Of a stretch of DNA of 64,000 bases, positions 44,652 through 55,113 are shown piece by piece. Source of the DNA: Candidatus Neomarinimicrobiota bacterium (GTDB taxonomy: Bacteria > Fidelibacterota > JAANXI01); the NCBI GenBank assembly GCA_021734025.1, contig JAIPJS010000003.1:280332-344331 (forward strand). Direction: 5' to 3'. The position numbers were made by a program, and so were the translations under genes. Positions within the stretch are counted from its first letter, which is position 1. Every line of letters begins with the position of its first letter. The notes beneath the pieces are model-generated. The model made no database searches, was not told the DNA's origin, and was given only the letters and a program-made list of their open reading frames with translations.

Positions 44652-45542
44652 TCACTGTATCTTTTCGCTGTCCGAGACATCCTTGGTTTTCTGAAATTTT
44701 TCAAAGGCATCTTCGCCACGAAGAATACTGGTATAAAGGAACAGGATATCGATTAGATTCATTTGGGCCGTCGTCAGCGGCATATCAATATCCAGGAACT
44801 GCGCCGCATTTCGCGGGGTGGTAAAGAGCGGATATTCCGCAATTTTTGAGAGGGGGCTGACGGCATAATCGCACAGACTGATGACGTGGGCTCCGCGATC
44901 TGATGCCAGTCTGGCAGCTTCCACGATTTTTTCCGATCGCCCTGATGAAGACACAGCCAGCAACACATCGTCCTCATCCAGAAGGGAGGCCTTGATCTTG
45001 ACCAGCGTCATATCGGTTTCAGCCGTCGTTGGGATGCCAAGCCGGAAAAACCGAATATAGGCATACCGTGCAATTATGCCCGATGCGCCAGTTCCGATAG
45101 TCACCAGTTCGCGGGTATTGGATATGCGCTCAGCGGCTTCCTGCAGCACGTCAACTTCGATAATTCGCCTGGTCTCGTTCAGAATACGCACCGAATTCTG
45201 AAACGTTTTTTCGATGATAGTCTCAATATTGTCATCCAATTCAATGGGAAAACCACTTGACGCTTCAATCTCTTCCTGGTCGGACGTGACATCCCGGATG
45301 AGAGTATTGCGAAACTCCTTATAGCCGTTAAAGCCCAGTTTTTTCGTAAACCGGATGATGGTAGCGTAACTGGTCCCGGATTTATTCTCTAGTTCCTGAA
45401 TCGTAAACAGGACCGTATCCTCCGGGTGTTCGAGGATGTAATCCGCGAGTCGCTGTTCGGCGGAATTCAATCCATCTCGAATGCCCCGCAACTTCAGCAG
45501 AATATTGGTATGGTTATTTTTAGATATTTCATTATTACCCAT
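44652..45542 (-). CDS. RpiR-family transcriptional regulator (HTH + SIS)
   Basis: A 296-residue regulator: N-terminal HTH_6 domain (about residues 10-85, 'AEQRLADYILEHPEDTVLFT' and 'SGTSYATIIRFTKKLGFNGY') and a C-terminal SIS sugar-phosphate-binding domain (about 125-260, 'TIGTGASGIIARYAYIRFFR', 'LLAVSSSGRSEKIVEAARLA'). RpiR proteins sense phosphosugars. It ends the minus-strand rhamnose/fucose/lactate cluster, 125 bases after the LutB/A-like gene. That makes rhamnulose- or fuculose-phosphate a reasonable candidate ligand. Confidence 0.9.
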   Translation of the reverse strand: MGNNEISKNNHTNILLKLRGIRDGLNSAEQRLADYILEHPEDTVLFTIQELENKSGTSYATIIRFTKKLGFNGYKEFRNTLIRDVTSDQEEIEASSGFPIELDDNIETIIEKTFQNSVRILNETRRIIEVDVLQEAAERISNTRELVTIGTGASGIIARYAYIRFFRLGIPTTAETDMTLVKIKASLLDEDDVLLAVSSSGRSEKIVEAARLASDRGAHVISLCDYAVSPLSKIAEYPLFTTPRNAAQFLDIDMPLTTAQMNLIDILFLYTSILRGEDAFEKFQKTKDVSDSEKIQ

Positions 45543-45667
45543 GTTGCCGCCCCTCTCTCAATTTCGATCCATCTGTACCATTAACGATATGATAATGTAA
45601 AAAGACTCAACACAACTCTGCATGCCTGATTACGAAAACACAGTAAATCCGAAGTGCACCTTAACGC

Positions 45668-47959
45668 CTAGTCCAATAACAGGGAGTCCAGTAATTCCAA
45701 TGGATGGAATACCTTCCTGCCCGTGAGTGATTGTATTTGATCCGTACAGGACGTACCGCTGGCCAAAAGCAGGCATTTGCCCGTATCGGATTCGGCAGAT
45801 TCTATCTGGTTTACGAGATTTATGCCGACTTCTTGAGACACTTCGTAGTAATCCTGTTTATAGCCAAAACTTCCGGCCATTCCACAACATTCCACAGAGG
45901 ATGTGATCACATGAAATCCCAGCGATTGGAGCAGTGCAACCGTTTGATCTGCAGCATTGGCGGAGCGCTGCTGGCAATGGCTATGGTAAAACACCCGATC
46001 CGGCCACTGATGATTATCCTGATTTTTGATAAAATCAGCGATTTTATCTAACACGGATTCGCCGAGGTTAAAAATATATTCGATTGGCTCAAAGCTCTGC
46101 TTCAGGAGTCTACCCAATAATTCCCCATCGGGAAGGAGGTGGGAATAGTCCTCACGGAACATGCCCAAAACACTCGGTTCAACTACAATGATATCCCGAT
46201 CGGACTCCAGATATTCCCGGCATGTTTCCGCCAGAACCTTCGCACGTTCAGAAGCAGTATTAACCATACCCTGAGATAGCGCAGCCCGGCCGTCCGGGAG
46301 AGTATCCATAACGGTCGTAGTCATGCCCAATTTTTTCAGCACCCGTATAGCTGAAATCCCCCAGGAAGGATGCAGATAATTGACGTAAATGTCGGGGAAG
46401 AATACCACCTCATAATTTGCAAACTGTTCGGATTCAATTGAGCTCAGTGTGCGGAAGGAATGACGGTACCATGTGGTAAAATTCTGGCTTGCGAATCTCG
46501 GTAGATCCGCATCGCTGGCCAGTCCCACCAATTTCTCTAAAATAGTTTTTGAAAATGCCGTATTTGCGATCCAGTTTGAGAGGGGAGCAAGCCGGGAACC
46601 CCATTTTGCGAGAGTGGCGTAATTGCCGAAGAATTGCTTTTGAAGGGGGGCTGAGGTATCCTCCGGGGCGCTGTCCAGCAGACCACGATATACAAAGGAA
46701 AAGGGGTCTTTCTTGCGCGATTGATTGATACGGTCACGTAAAACGATATTCAACCATGGGATGTCGATTTTTACGGGACACTGGGGTTTGCACCGCGAAC
46801 ACCCGGTACAAAGTTCATTGAATTTCGCAGTCTCGATCCCATGGGTCCCGGATTCCCAGGCGCTTCCGATTCCGCCGGAGTAGGTCTCGCCGCCGTATGC
46901 ATGTCCCCCGAGGTTCTGAAAGTTGGCGCACGAATTCAGACAAGCCGCACACCGAATACAATAGAGCGCCTCGCGCAGCATCGGATCCTCGCGCATGTTC
47001 ATGCGGCCGTTGTCTATCAGAACAAGGTGAAACGCCCTGGGCCGGACCGGTTTCTCCCGAAAGGAGAAGGGTCTAACATCCAATGGGGGAGTTACCAAAT
47101 TGGTGTAAGAGGTCAGTGGCTGTCCGGTACCGCTCGGACCTAATAACTCAATGAACGGAAACAGGTGTGCCTTAGACGGAACGATCTTTTCAACACCGGC
47201 CACCGCAATGTGAATCGGCGGCGTCTGCATAACCATCCTGATATTGGCTTCACTCTCCACCAGCATCAGGGTGCCGCTTTCAGCGGCAATTGCATTCGCT
47301 CCGGTTATCCCGATATCCGCATTAAGAAACTTTTCCCGGAGGATGTCCCGGGCGTATTTGGTCAGCGCTTCACCCGAATCCAACGGCGAATCGGTATCAT
47401 AAACTCGCTTGAACAGGGTGGAGATCTGTTCCCGACTACGGTGGATGGCAGGGCCCACTATGTGAGACGGCTGTTCATCCGCAATCTGTATAATCATCTC
47501 ACCGAGATCGGTCTCCACTACCTCCATGCCGGCGGATTCCAGCACTGTATTCAGATGAATCTCTTCCGTAGTCATCGACTTGGATTTTACTACTAATTCC
47601 GCCTCGTACCCGCTGCAGAGATCTTTAATATGCTGAGTTGCATCCTCGGCATCGCTGGCCAGATAAACGGAGCCGCCGTTTTGTTCTACTGTGGATTGCA
47701 ACGTCTGAATGAGATCTGGCAACCGAGCGATGGAGTCTTCCTTGATAGCGCGGGCTTTTTCCTTTAATACCTCATAGTCATCGATAGCACCAGTGGCTTT
47801 GTAGCGCCCGATATTAAAGGTGTTCGTGTTTCGCCGGACGGAATCCTGCTCGTAGTCCAACGCCAGCCGGATGCCACCCTTGAGGGATTCCTTGGTGTCC
47901 TTCCTGGCATATTTCCTTGGAGTGTAGTCCGGCTGCTCCATATTTCTGTTTTTCGCCAT
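45668..47959 (-). CDS. LutB/LutA-like fusion: L-lactate oxidation iron-sulfur protein
   Basis: A 763-residue protein joining two subunits of the LutABC lactate-oxidation complex. The N-terminal ~310 residues are a LUD domain ('DIGITGANAIAAESGTLMLV'). Two 4Fe-4S motifs follow at about 335-405 ('YCIRCAACLNSC', 'CTGCSRCKPQCPV'), as in LutB. The C-terminal ~270 residues are LutA/GlpC-like CCG domains. The second CCG is intact ('HSHCQQRS', 'VECCGMAGSFG', 'SGTSCTDQI'). In the first, cysteines appear replaced ('LPDGRAALSQG', 'VVEPSVLGMF'). It starts 5 bases after lutC. It should oxidise lactate made from lactaldehyde by the neighbouring rhamnose pathway. Confidence 0.85.
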   Translation of the reverse strand: MAKNRNMEQPDYTPRKYARKDTKESLKGGIRLALDYEQDSVRRNTNTFNIGRYKATGAIDDYEVLKEKARAIKEDSIARLPDLIQTLQSTVEQNGGSVYLASDAEDATQHIKDLCSGYEAELVVKSKSMTTEEIHLNTVLESAGMEVVETDLGEMIIQIADEQPSHIVGPAIHRSREQISTLFKRVYDTDSPLDSGEALTKYARDILREKFLNADIGITGANAIAAESGTLMLVESEANIRMVMQTPPIHIAVAGVEKIVPSKAHLFPFIELLGPSGTGQPLTSYTNLVTPPLDVRPFSFREKPVRPRAFHLVLIDNGRMNMREDPMLREALYCIRCAACLNSCANFQNLGGHAYGGETYSGGIGSAWESGTHGIETAKFNELCTGCSRCKPQCPVKIDIPWLNIVLRDRINQSRKKDPFSFVYRGLLDSAPEDTSAPLQKQFFGNYATLAKWGSRLAPLSNWIANTAFSKTILEKLVGLASDADLPRFASQNFTTWYRHSFRTLSSIESEQFANYEVVFFPDIYVNYLHPSWGISAIRVLKKLGMTTTVMDTLPDGRAALSQGMVNTASERAKVLAETCREYLESDRDIIVVEPSVLGMFREDYSHLLPDGELLGRLLKQSFEPIEYIFNLGESVLDKIADFIKNQDNHQWPDRVFYHSHCQQRSANAADQTVALLQSLGFHVITSSVECCGMAGSFGYKQDYYEVSQEVGINLVNQIESAESDTGKCLLLASGTSCTDQIQSLTGRKVFHPLELLDSLLLD

Positions 47960-47964
47960 AAGTT

Positions 47965-48504
47965 TTATTCCAATAGAATTATATGCAATTCACCCGGACC
48001 GTGGACGCCGCGCACCAATTCGCCCATATCTGCCGTGGCGCTCGGTCCGGTGATTATTACCATGTTATTTAACAGGGAAGTGTTGCTGGATTCTTCAATC
48101 TGTAACAAATCACTGGGACAGTAGACGAGATCTTCAATATTCAACAAGGCAATATGGGATCGGGTAAACAGGCTGACTGAACCGGCAAGATCACTCCCGA
48201 CGGCGACGCAGATGGAACCGGTTCTGGCGATGCCGGCGAATGCGCCTGTGATTCCGCACCAGGCTGCCTCCAGCTCTTCGTCATTCGGATGCTCAATGAT
48301 ACCATCCATATTGCGGATGGTGGTAGTCAGGTCGGACTCTAAAGAGGCGGATGATGCAAAGATAGTTATTGAATTTTCCCTGAGATGTTGTGATATAGCG
48401 GCAGAGACCGAATCCGTCTCTATAGAGATAATTTCCACAGATGCCCCAGCGCCTTCGGCTGCAGCTCGAAACTGATCGATATATTGATTGGTCTTTTCAG
48501 TCAT
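47965..48504 (-). CDS. lutC: LutC-like LUD-domain protein
   Basis: A 179-residue LUD-domain protein, the third part of the lactate utilisation complex. Conserved blocks include 'WCGITGAFAGIARTGSICVA', 'RSHIALLNIEDLVYC' and the C-terminal 'ITGPSATADMGELVRGVHGP'. The ATG at 48504 is preferred; a TTG 15 bases upstream is also open, and neither has a strong ribosome-binding site. It directly precedes the LutB/A-like gene with a 5-base gap, and its stop overlaps the latter's ribosome-binding region. Confidence 0.85.
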   Translation of the reverse strand: MTEKTNQYIDQFRAAAEGAGASVEIISIETDSVSAAISQHLRENSITIFASSASLESDLTTTIRNMDGIIEHPNDEELEAAWCGITGAFAGIARTGSICVAVGSDLAGSVSLFTRSHIALLNIEDLVYCPSDLLQIEESSNTSLLNNMVIITGPSATADMGELVRGVHGPGELHIILLE

Positions 48505-48615
48505 GGTTGTATCACACAAAAGTCGTGAGTTATCACCGGCAGAATACCGGTGTAAAATCCGAACCCTTTATTCGGTTCACATAAACAATGCGCAATTTAC
48601 GTAAATCCCGGTAAT

Positions 48616-50106
48616 TCAGGTGGTCAGAATTGATTGGTAGCTGGCAAAATGATCGTCCCAGTAACCCTGGTCTGCAGGCTCATAGGTTTTTAACGCAAAT
48701 GACTGCCTGATTATCTGCCGCAAAGAGCCAAGATCATCGATGAGCTCTGTTGCCAGCGCCTGCACACCGATATTGCCAGCGGCAGTCCCCTCAACCGGTC
48801 CGGTAACGACCGGTCTGCCGATGGCGTCCGCTGTCAGCTGGTTTAGTAGCGTATTTTGTATGCCGCCGCCAACTGCATGGAGCGTTTGAATTTGTTTTCC
48901 CGTCAAAAGTTCAAGATCGTCTATCACCATGCGATATTTAAATGCCAGGCTTTCCAGTATGCACCGGGTGATCCATGCTGGATCAGTTTTATACGACTGG
49001 TCAGTTTCACTTAAAAAGCTGATAATGCTTTCAACCATATTCTCCGGCTTCAAAAACCGCGAATCATCAACATCCACCCAGGCCCGTATCTGGTCAATCT
49101 TTTGTGCCATATTCTGCAGGGTTTTATAGTCAAATTTTTCACCCTGATTATTCCACACTTCCCGGCATTGTTGGAGGGGCCAGAGCCCCATAATGTTTTT
49201 CAAAAACCGGGTGGTACCCTCGACTCCACCTTCATTGGTGAAATTGTATTCCTGAGTTCGTCCTGTAATGACAGGTTCCTCCAGTTCTACGCCCATAAGT
49301 GACCATGTACCGGAGCTGAGAAATGCCCAGTCATCGCCTTCAGCCGGGATCGAGGCAACTGCTGCTGCCGTGTCGTGACTTGCACCGGCGATCACCGGAG
49401 TTGTCATGGTGATGCCGGTTTTTTCGGCGACGGCGGGGACTAATGTGCTAAGAACAGTACCCGGTTGGGTAACAGGAGGGAAGAGGGTACCTTCGAAGCC
49501 AAACGCCTCCAGAATTTGCCCGGACCAGTTACGGGTCCGGGGATCACAAAGCTGGGTAGTGGACGCAATGGTATATTCGGCTGTTTTCTGTCCGGAGAGT
49601 AGATACAACAGGTAGTTTGGGATGGGCAGAAAATCAGAAGCAACAGTCAGCCAGTCCAGCGTCTGGCGCTTTTCCGCCAGCAGCTGATACAAAGTATTCA
49701 GCTGCATAAATTGGATACCGGTATACTCATATATTTTATCTCTGGGGAGTATGGTCGAGGCATACTGAATCAGGCCGTCAGTGCGGCTATCCCTGTAGTG
49801 ATACGGATATCCCACCAAACGGTCATCGGCATCCAGTAATACATAATCCACACCCCAGGTATCAACGCTGATCCCCTGGAAGTGCGGACCGAATTCATCT
49901 CCCGCTTGGGCCAGTGCCGACTCAATTTCCGCATACAACTGCAAAATATCCCAGTGAAGGTGAGAGCCACTTTCCACCGATGGAGTGGGGAAGCGATGCA
50001 CCTCATGGAGAGAAAGACGCGGCGCAGAAGTGTCGATACGACCGATGACACAGCGCCCACTTTCGGCGCCAATGTCGAATGCGATAAATTGCGATTCGTC
50101 AGCCAT
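48616..50106 (-). CDS. rhaB: Rhamnulokinase (FGGY family)
   Basis: A 496-residue sugar kinase of the FGGY family. It phosphorylates L-rhamnulose to the 1-phosphate, and may also act on L-fuculose. 'AFDIGAESGRCVIGRI' is the N-terminal phosphate-binding loop. 'GISVDTWGVDYVLLD' carries the substrate-binding Asp-Trp, 'HDTAAAVASIP' the catalytic region and 'LHAVGGGIQNTLLNQLTADA' the C-terminal ATP-binding loop. It lies between the aldolase fusion (45-base gap) and lutC. No second FGGY kinase is present, so it may serve both the rhamnose and fucose branches. Confidence 0.93.
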   Translation of the reverse strand: MADESQFIAFDIGAESGRCVIGRIDTSAPRLSLHEVHRFPTPSVESGSHLHWDILQLYAEIESALAQAGDEFGPHFQGISVDTWGVDYVLLDADDRLVGYPYHYRDSRTDGLIQYASTILPRDKIYEYTGIQFMQLNTLYQLLAEKRQTLDWLTVASDFLPIPNYLLYLLSGQKTAEYTIASTTQLCDPRTRNWSGQILEAFGFEGTLFPPVTQPGTVLSTLVPAVAEKTGITMTTPVIAGASHDTAAAVASIPAEGDDWAFLSSGTWSLMGVELEEPVITGRTQEYNFTNEGGVEGTTRFLKNIMGLWPLQQCREVWNNQGEKFDYKTLQNMAQKIDQIRAWVDVDDSRFLKPENMVESIISFLSETDQSYKTDPAWITRCILESLAFKYRMVIDDLELLTGKQIQTLHAVGGGIQNTLLNQLTADAIGRPVVTGPVEGTAAGNIGVQALATELIDDLGSLRQIIRQSFALKTYEPADQGYWDDHFASYQSILTT

Positions 50107-50151
50107 CTGTGCTCCGCTCTGAGTGAGTCGAAAGTCGAATAAGTTCCCTGG

Positions 50152-52326
50152 CTACCGCAGGAAAGCGTCAGTTAATCCACCGTCCACCGGGATAATATGT
50201 CCGGTAGTCCGGGAGGACTTCGATGAGACCAGATAATAAATCGCTTCGCTGACATCCTGTGGACGCATCGGGGCGTGGGTCAGAGTTGATTCCGCGTAGT
50301 ACTCTGACAGTTTATTAATCAGCGATTCCGTGCTATCATCCGGATCAAATCTCACGTTATATTTCTTCAGACTACTGATCACCCTTTCCCGCGGAAACAT
50401 TGAACTGCCGTCCACAACACGTGCCGGGCTAACGCCATTAACGCGAATATTCGGGGCATACCGGATCGCCAGCTCCCGTATTAGGTGGTTCACCGCAGTC
50501 TTACTTACGTCATACGGCTCGGATCCCGTTTTCGGCACAACTGCATTTGCGGAACTGGTGAGCAGAATCACACCTTCAGTGCCTTGTTCTTTAACGATAG
50601 AGTTAAATTCGTCTGTCAGGATATAATTTCCGGTCACATTCGTTCGCAGCGTTTTATCCCACAATTCGTCGGCAAAATCGCCGTTTTCGTCCGGATAAGC
50701 GATCATGGCGGCTGTATTAATGAGGATATCTACACCGCCAAACTGGAGTACCGTCTTCCTGAGGGCGCTCCGCACGGATACCCGATCCGTAATATCAATC
50801 TGAGCGCTGTCGGACAGTTCTTTGCCATGCGTATTCTCCATCTGCTGGTGGGTTGCTTTTGCCAGGTCGCCGTCCAGGTCTGCCACCATCAGATGACCGC
50901 CTTCTTCAACCAATTGGTCGCAGGAATCCCGGCCGATGCCGCTGCCGGCGCCAACAACCAGTAAAACTTGCCTGGCTAACTCCTGCTCCGGAGGCTGGCG
51001 TTTGAGTTTGGCTTCTTCGAGCGCCCAGTATTCTATACGAAAGGCTTCTCTGGGAGTGAGAGCCACGTAGTTATTCAGCACCTGATCTTCGTTGATATCC
51101 TCGTCGATTTTACCGTCATCCAGGGAAGTAGCGCCTTCCATGACGTGAATGGCGTTGACGTAAAATTCGCCGGTTACGCGGGCTTCCTTTTTGTTCTTTC
51201 CAAAAGCAAGCATCCCAATACCCGGAATAAGAACCACGCGGGGATTTGAATCACGCATGGCAGGGGAGTCCGGCTCCTTGTTTTCCTCGTAATAGGTCTT
51301 GTAATCCACGCGGTACTGCTTCAGGCCGGATTCAATGGCGGACTTCAGGCTGTCAATATCGCCTGTTTCGGGATTCCAGTTGACATAAAATGGCCGTACC
51401 TTGGTGCGGATAAAATGATCAGGGCAACTGGTTCCCTGAAAGGCCAAAGCTTCCGCATCTTCACTGTTGACAAACCTAAGGACATCCGGCAGATCCACAA
51501 ACTCTCCAATGACCATGTTTTCACTGCCGACCCGGCCGCGAACAAACGGAAAAACTGCTGCAGCAATATCTTCCCGATCATCACGGGAATCAAATTTTTG
51601 TCCACTAAAAAGATCATCGCCCTTTTCTTCCATTTTTTCATTAATGAACTGTCCCATGGCGTCAATGATTTCAATGGTGCGCCTGTAGCACGCGTACTGC
51701 TCATCCCCCCAGGTATGCAGACCGTGGGAGGCCATAATCACGCCCTCCGCATCCGGATTTTTATTCAGGGCATCCTCCAGCATCGTTGCCAGGTGATAAC
51801 CTGGACGCTCCCAGGGAAGCCAGATCAAATTGAATCCAAACCGGTCGTTGAATTCCTGCAGCATCCGCTTACCATTGGCAGAGGCTGCCAGAGCGATTGC
51901 CCAGTCCGGATGGGTGTGATCCACATGTTTGTAAGGGGTGAGCCCATGAATCGGTGTGTCGATAGAAGCAGGGCGGTCGTTTAAACCGAAACGGCATAGG
52001 GGGTAGTAATCTACCATCTCATCTTCATATTCTCTCCCGCGATACCGATCACGTAATGCACGAAATTTATCCATATAGAGCCGGGCAAATCCATCGCGCT
52101 TAATGGAACCGAGATCGCCACCACTACCTTTAACCCAGAGGACTTCCACTTCTTCGTCGGTCACCGGATCACGCTGCATCACTTTCGAGGAAGTATTCCC
52201 GCCACCGAAGTTGGTGATCCGCAGATCTGATCCAAGCAGGTTTGACCGGTACCGGAGTATCTCCGGTTGGTCCAGATCCTGTACATATTCATCATCCCAT
52301 TTGTCTTCAAGGTATTCCAGCTTCAT
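50152..52326 (-). CDS. Bifunctional rhamnulose-1-phosphate aldolase / short-chain dehydrogenase
   Basis: A 724-residue fusion. Residues 1-440 form a class II aldolase that splits rhamnulose-1-phosphate into dihydroxyacetone phosphate and L-lactaldehyde; zinc-binding His residues are visible in 'DHTHPDWAIAL' and 'ASHGLHTWGDE'. Residues 460-724 form a short-chain dehydrogenase ('LLVVGAGSGIGRDSC', 'LLTSSANAVV', catalytic 'YDVSKTAVNHL') that is expected to oxidise lactaldehyde to lactate. This is the RhaEW type described in several phyla. It supplies lactate to the LutB/A-like and LutC proteins encoded downstream. Confidence 0.92.
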   Translation of the reverse strand: MKLEYLEDKWDDEYVQDLDQPEILRYRSNLLGSDLRITNFGGGNTSSKVMQRDPVTDEEVEVLWVKGSGGDLGSIKRDGFARLYMDKFRALRDRYRGREYEDEMVDYYPLCRFGLNDRPASIDTPIHGLTPYKHVDHTHPDWAIALAASANGKRMLQEFNDRFGFNLIWLPWERPGYHLATMLEDALNKNPDAEGVIMASHGLHTWGDEQYACYRRTIEIIDAMGQFINEKMEEKGDDLFSGQKFDSRDDREDIAAAVFPFVRGRVGSENMVIGEFVDLPDVLRFVNSEDAEALAFQGTSCPDHFIRTKVRPFYVNWNPETGDIDSLKSAIESGLKQYRVDYKTYYEENKEPDSPAMRDSNPRVVLIPGIGMLAFGKNKKEARVTGEFYVNAIHVMEGATSLDDGKIDEDINEDQVLNNYVALTPREAFRIEYWALEEAKLKRQPPEQELARQVLLVVGAGSGIGRDSCDQLVEEGGHLMVADLDGDLAKATHQQMENTHGKELSDSAQIDITDRVSVRSALRKTVLQFGGVDILINTAAMIAYPDENGDFADELWDKTLRTNVTGNYILTDEFNSIVKEQGTEGVILLTSSANAVVPKTGSEPYDVSKTAVNHLIRELAIRYAPNIRVNGVSPARVVDGSSMFPRERVISSLKKYNVRFDPDDSTESLINKLSEYYAESTLTHAPMRPQDVSEAIYYLVSSKSSRTTGHIIPVDGGLTDAFLR

Positions 52327-52474
52327 AATTCAAATCTCCATAATTATGCTTTGCGACAGAGTTAATATGTTATTTAATAGTTCCTGTTTTACTCTATATA
52401 ACGCAATGAAGTCAGGTGGTTGCGTATGAAATTGATGCTTTTGTCATTTTTTTCCATATCATTCGCAAACACAG

Positions 52475-53248
52475 TTATGTTTGTTTCCGAATTTGTTGTT
52501 GCCGGTATTTTTCATCTAAACGATTGTGGATTTTCTCGACTTCGCCTGGAGTCATAAATTGTATTTTCCCATGGATTGCAGCACCATTGAATACAGCTGC
52601 GGCTTTATTTGCCATCTGTGTGGCAGAAAGCACACCGTTGGCAGTTTCACCGACGGCAATGAGCCCATGGTTTTTAATCAGGAGTATCTTTGGTGTAAAA
52701 CCGTTATCCCGGATAAATTGATCCCAGGAATTCCGAATCGCTATCGCAAGATCAGCACCAGGGTTTACGTAATCAAGCAGGAGGGATTTCGGGCCGCAGC
52801 AGACTATTTCGTCCGGAAACAAACGCCGGGATGCAAACAGTTTCGCTGCCGGGGAACAAAGAATTTTATTGACTTCAATAGGATGTGTATGTCCGACAAA
52901 ATTGACGCCAGGTTGCCGGAGTAGCCATGCGTGGAAGGTTGATTCCACTGAAGGTTTTAACGCCTTCGGATCATTTCTGGATTCCAATAGGGTAACCTCA
53001 GTCTCTTCCTCTGAAGCATTATTGTCCAGGAGTGATAGTGTTGTTTCAAATCGTGTGGCTACCAGGTGCTCCGGCTGGAGGGTGCGTAATTCGGTCCCGC
53101 TGGCCCTCACCAGGAACAGATTTTCATCCAGTTGAGCAGAACTGTTTCCTTCGCCAAGTATGGTGAATCGATGAGCAGGATTGCCCAGCTGATGGGACAT
53201 CTCCAGTAGGTCGGAGCGAATTTCTTCATATCTGGTAGAATCAATCAC
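52475..53248 (-). CDS. Class II aldolase/adducin-family protein
   Basis: A 257-residue class II aldolase. The fold's signature blocks are present: 'RFTILGEGNSSAQLDENLFL', 'ESTFHAWLLRQPGVNFVGHT' with zinc ligands in 'GHTHP', and 'KILLIKNHGLIAVGETANGV' with the third His. At this length it could be a fuculose-1-phosphate aldolase, a second aldolase for the fucose branch, or an epimerase-like relative. It lies 53 bases after fucI, which favours the fucose branch. Confidence 0.8.
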   Translation of the reverse strand: MIDSTRYEEIRSDLLEMSHQLGNPAHRFTILGEGNSSAQLDENLFLVRASGTELRTLQPEHLVATRFETTLSLLDNNASEEETEVTLLESRNDPKALKPSVESTFHAWLLRQPGVNFVGHTHPIEVNKILCSPAAKLFASRRLFPDEIVCCGPKSLLLDYVNPGADLAIAIRNSWDQFIRDNGFTPKILLIKNHGLIAVGETANGVLSATQMANKAAAVFNGAAIHGKIQFMTPGEVEKIHNRLDEKYRQQQIRKQT

Positions 53249-53301
53249 TATAAATTCTCAGTCGTCGCATTCGCTGTTCGTATAAATTCACCTTAACCCG
53301 G

Positions 53302-55113
53302 TTACCCGTAAAGCGGCCCAAAATTGTCACATGCTCTGTAGTCTGCGCCTTCAGGATGTGCAGTGCCAAAAGCATTCCATCCGCTAGGACGGAATATTCG
53401 CGATTCGTCCACATTGTGCATATTCACCGGGATCCTGAGCAGGGAAGCGAGGGTAATCAGTTCGTCCCCGATATGCCCGTAGCTGATGGCGCCGTGATTC
53501 GCGCCCCAGTTATACATCACGGTATATACATCTCTGAACGCTCCGGATCCTGTCAGGTTGGGTGCAAACCAGGTCGTGGGCCAGGTCGGATTCGTACGGT
53601 CGTTTAATACCGAATGGATATCCTCCGGCAGGTCAACCGCGTAGCCTTCAGCAATCTGAAGAACCGGGCCTAACCCTTTCACGATATTCAGTCGCGACAT
53701 GGTTACTGGCATTTCGCCGCGGGTCAGAAATTGGGAGGAAAATCCGCCACCGCGGAAATACTCCTGGACTGCAGGGCACCACTTTGTATTGTCCAAACAC
53801 GCTTTAACCTCATCACTGGAAATATCCCAGAACGGCTTCATTGCCGGTTGATCGTCAATTTCGAGCTGGCCCGTGCCATCCAGCGTAGCTGAACCGGAGT
53901 TAATGAGATGGATAATACCATTCTCAGCGGGGCCTTTCAGTTCTAGTCCGGTGACTCGTTTCACGGAAGCAGGGCTCCAGTAAGTGCGGACATCCGCAAA
54001 AATCTGTGCCGTATTGGTTAATAAATGACCAAATAGCATTACAACGCCGTTCAAGCTGTCGTTTTCCGTTGCCATCAGATACGGTTCCCTGATCCCGTTC
54101 CAGTCGAATGAGCTGTTGAGTATGGCTTCCATAAAATCACCGTTGGGGAAGTGATCCGTCCACTGCCGCTGTCCCTGGAATCCAGCCAGAATGGCGTTAT
54201 GGCCCATGGCTTCCTCGCCGTAACCGAATTCCCGGAGGCGCGGATTCCCGACCATCAGATCTCTGGCAATCATTGCCATCTTCGTCACGGTCTCCCAGGT
54301 AGCATCCTTTTCTTCGCGCGAAAGTTGGTGTTTCGGGGGATTGACGTCCTGTCCTTCTTTGCAATATTCATGAACCCAGTCAATTGCCCGCTCAAATTCC
54401 TCAGGATCATATATTTCTTCTTCAAGCCGCCTGGTGAGTTCTGACATATCCACCGATTCGTTCCGCATACCGAGATAATCCTGGAAAAAATCTTCCTGGA
54501 CCATAGAGCCGGCGATCCCCATGGAAGCGCCACCGATCGAGAGATAAGACTTCCCGCGCATCGTTGCAACTGCCAGTCCAGCCCGGGCGAAGCGGAGCAG
54601 TTTATCACGCACATCCGACGGAATAGTGGTGTCACCTTCATCCTGAACATCCCTGCCATAGATGCTAAATGCCGGTAGTCCTTTTTGGTTATGACCGGCC
54701 AAGACGGCGGAGAGATACACCGCACCCGGCCTCTCCGTGCCGTTAAATCCCCACACCGCTTTTGGCGTATGCGGATCCATATCCATGGTTTCCGTGCCAT
54801 AGCACCAGGAAGGGGTGACGGTCAGGGAGGCACCGACGCCTTCCCGCTGAAATTTTTCAGCAGCCTGCGCTGCTTCGGCGACTCCACCGATGCAGGAATC
54901 AGCAATTACGCATTCTACTGGTAGCCCGTTGGAATGCCGGAGGTTGTTCGATAAAAACTCCGCCGCAGACTCAGCCAGTGCCATTGTTTGTGATTCCAAT
55001 GATTCCCGAACACCACCACGTCGGCCATCGATGGTAGGTCTGATCCCGATTTTAGGCATCGAACCCTGTAATCGTTTTCCTGTCTGGACTTCCATATTTT
55101 TAAATTCACTCAT
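53302..55113 (-). CDS. fucI: L-fucose isomerase
   Basis: A 603-residue L-fucose isomerase, close to the family's ~590. It converts L-fucose to L-fuculose using Mn2+. Recognisable blocks are '[20 protein letters not shown]', '[20 protein letters not shown]', '[15 protein letters not shown]', '[20 protein letters not shown]' and '[20 protein letters not shown]', including the acidic metal ligands. It starts the five-gene run fucI, aldolase, aldolase/SDR, kinase, lutC. The 500-base gap upstream suggests its own promoter. Confidence 0.95.
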   Translation of the reverse strand: MSEFKNMEVQTGKRLQGSMPKIGIRPTIDGRRGGVRESLESQTMALAESAAEFLSNNLRHSNGLPVECVIADSCIGGVAEAAQAAEKFQREGVGASLTVTPSWCYGTETMDMDPHTPKAVWGFNGTERPGAVYLSAVLAGHNQKGLPAFSIYGRDVQDEGDTTIPSDVRDKLLRFARAGLAVATMRGKSYLSIGGASMGIAGSMVQEDFFQDYLGMRNESVDMSELTRRLEEEIYDPEEFERAIDWVHEYCKEGQDVNPPKHQLSREEKDATWETVTKMAMIARDLMVGNPRLREFGYGEEAMGHNAILAGFQGQRQWTDHFPNGDFMEAILNSSFDWNGIREPYLMATENDSLNGVVMLFGHLLTNTAQIFADVRTYWSPASVKRVTGLELKGPAENGIIHLINSGSATLDGTGQLEIDDQPAMKPFWDISSDEVKACLDNTKWCPAVQEYFRGGGFSSQFLTRGEMPVTMSRLNIVKGLGPVLQIAEGYAVDLPEDIHSVLNDRTNPTWPTTWFAPNLTGSGAFRDVYTVMYNWGANHGAISYGHIGDELITLASLLRIPVNMHNVDESRIFRPSGWNAFGTAHPEGADYRACDNFGPLYG

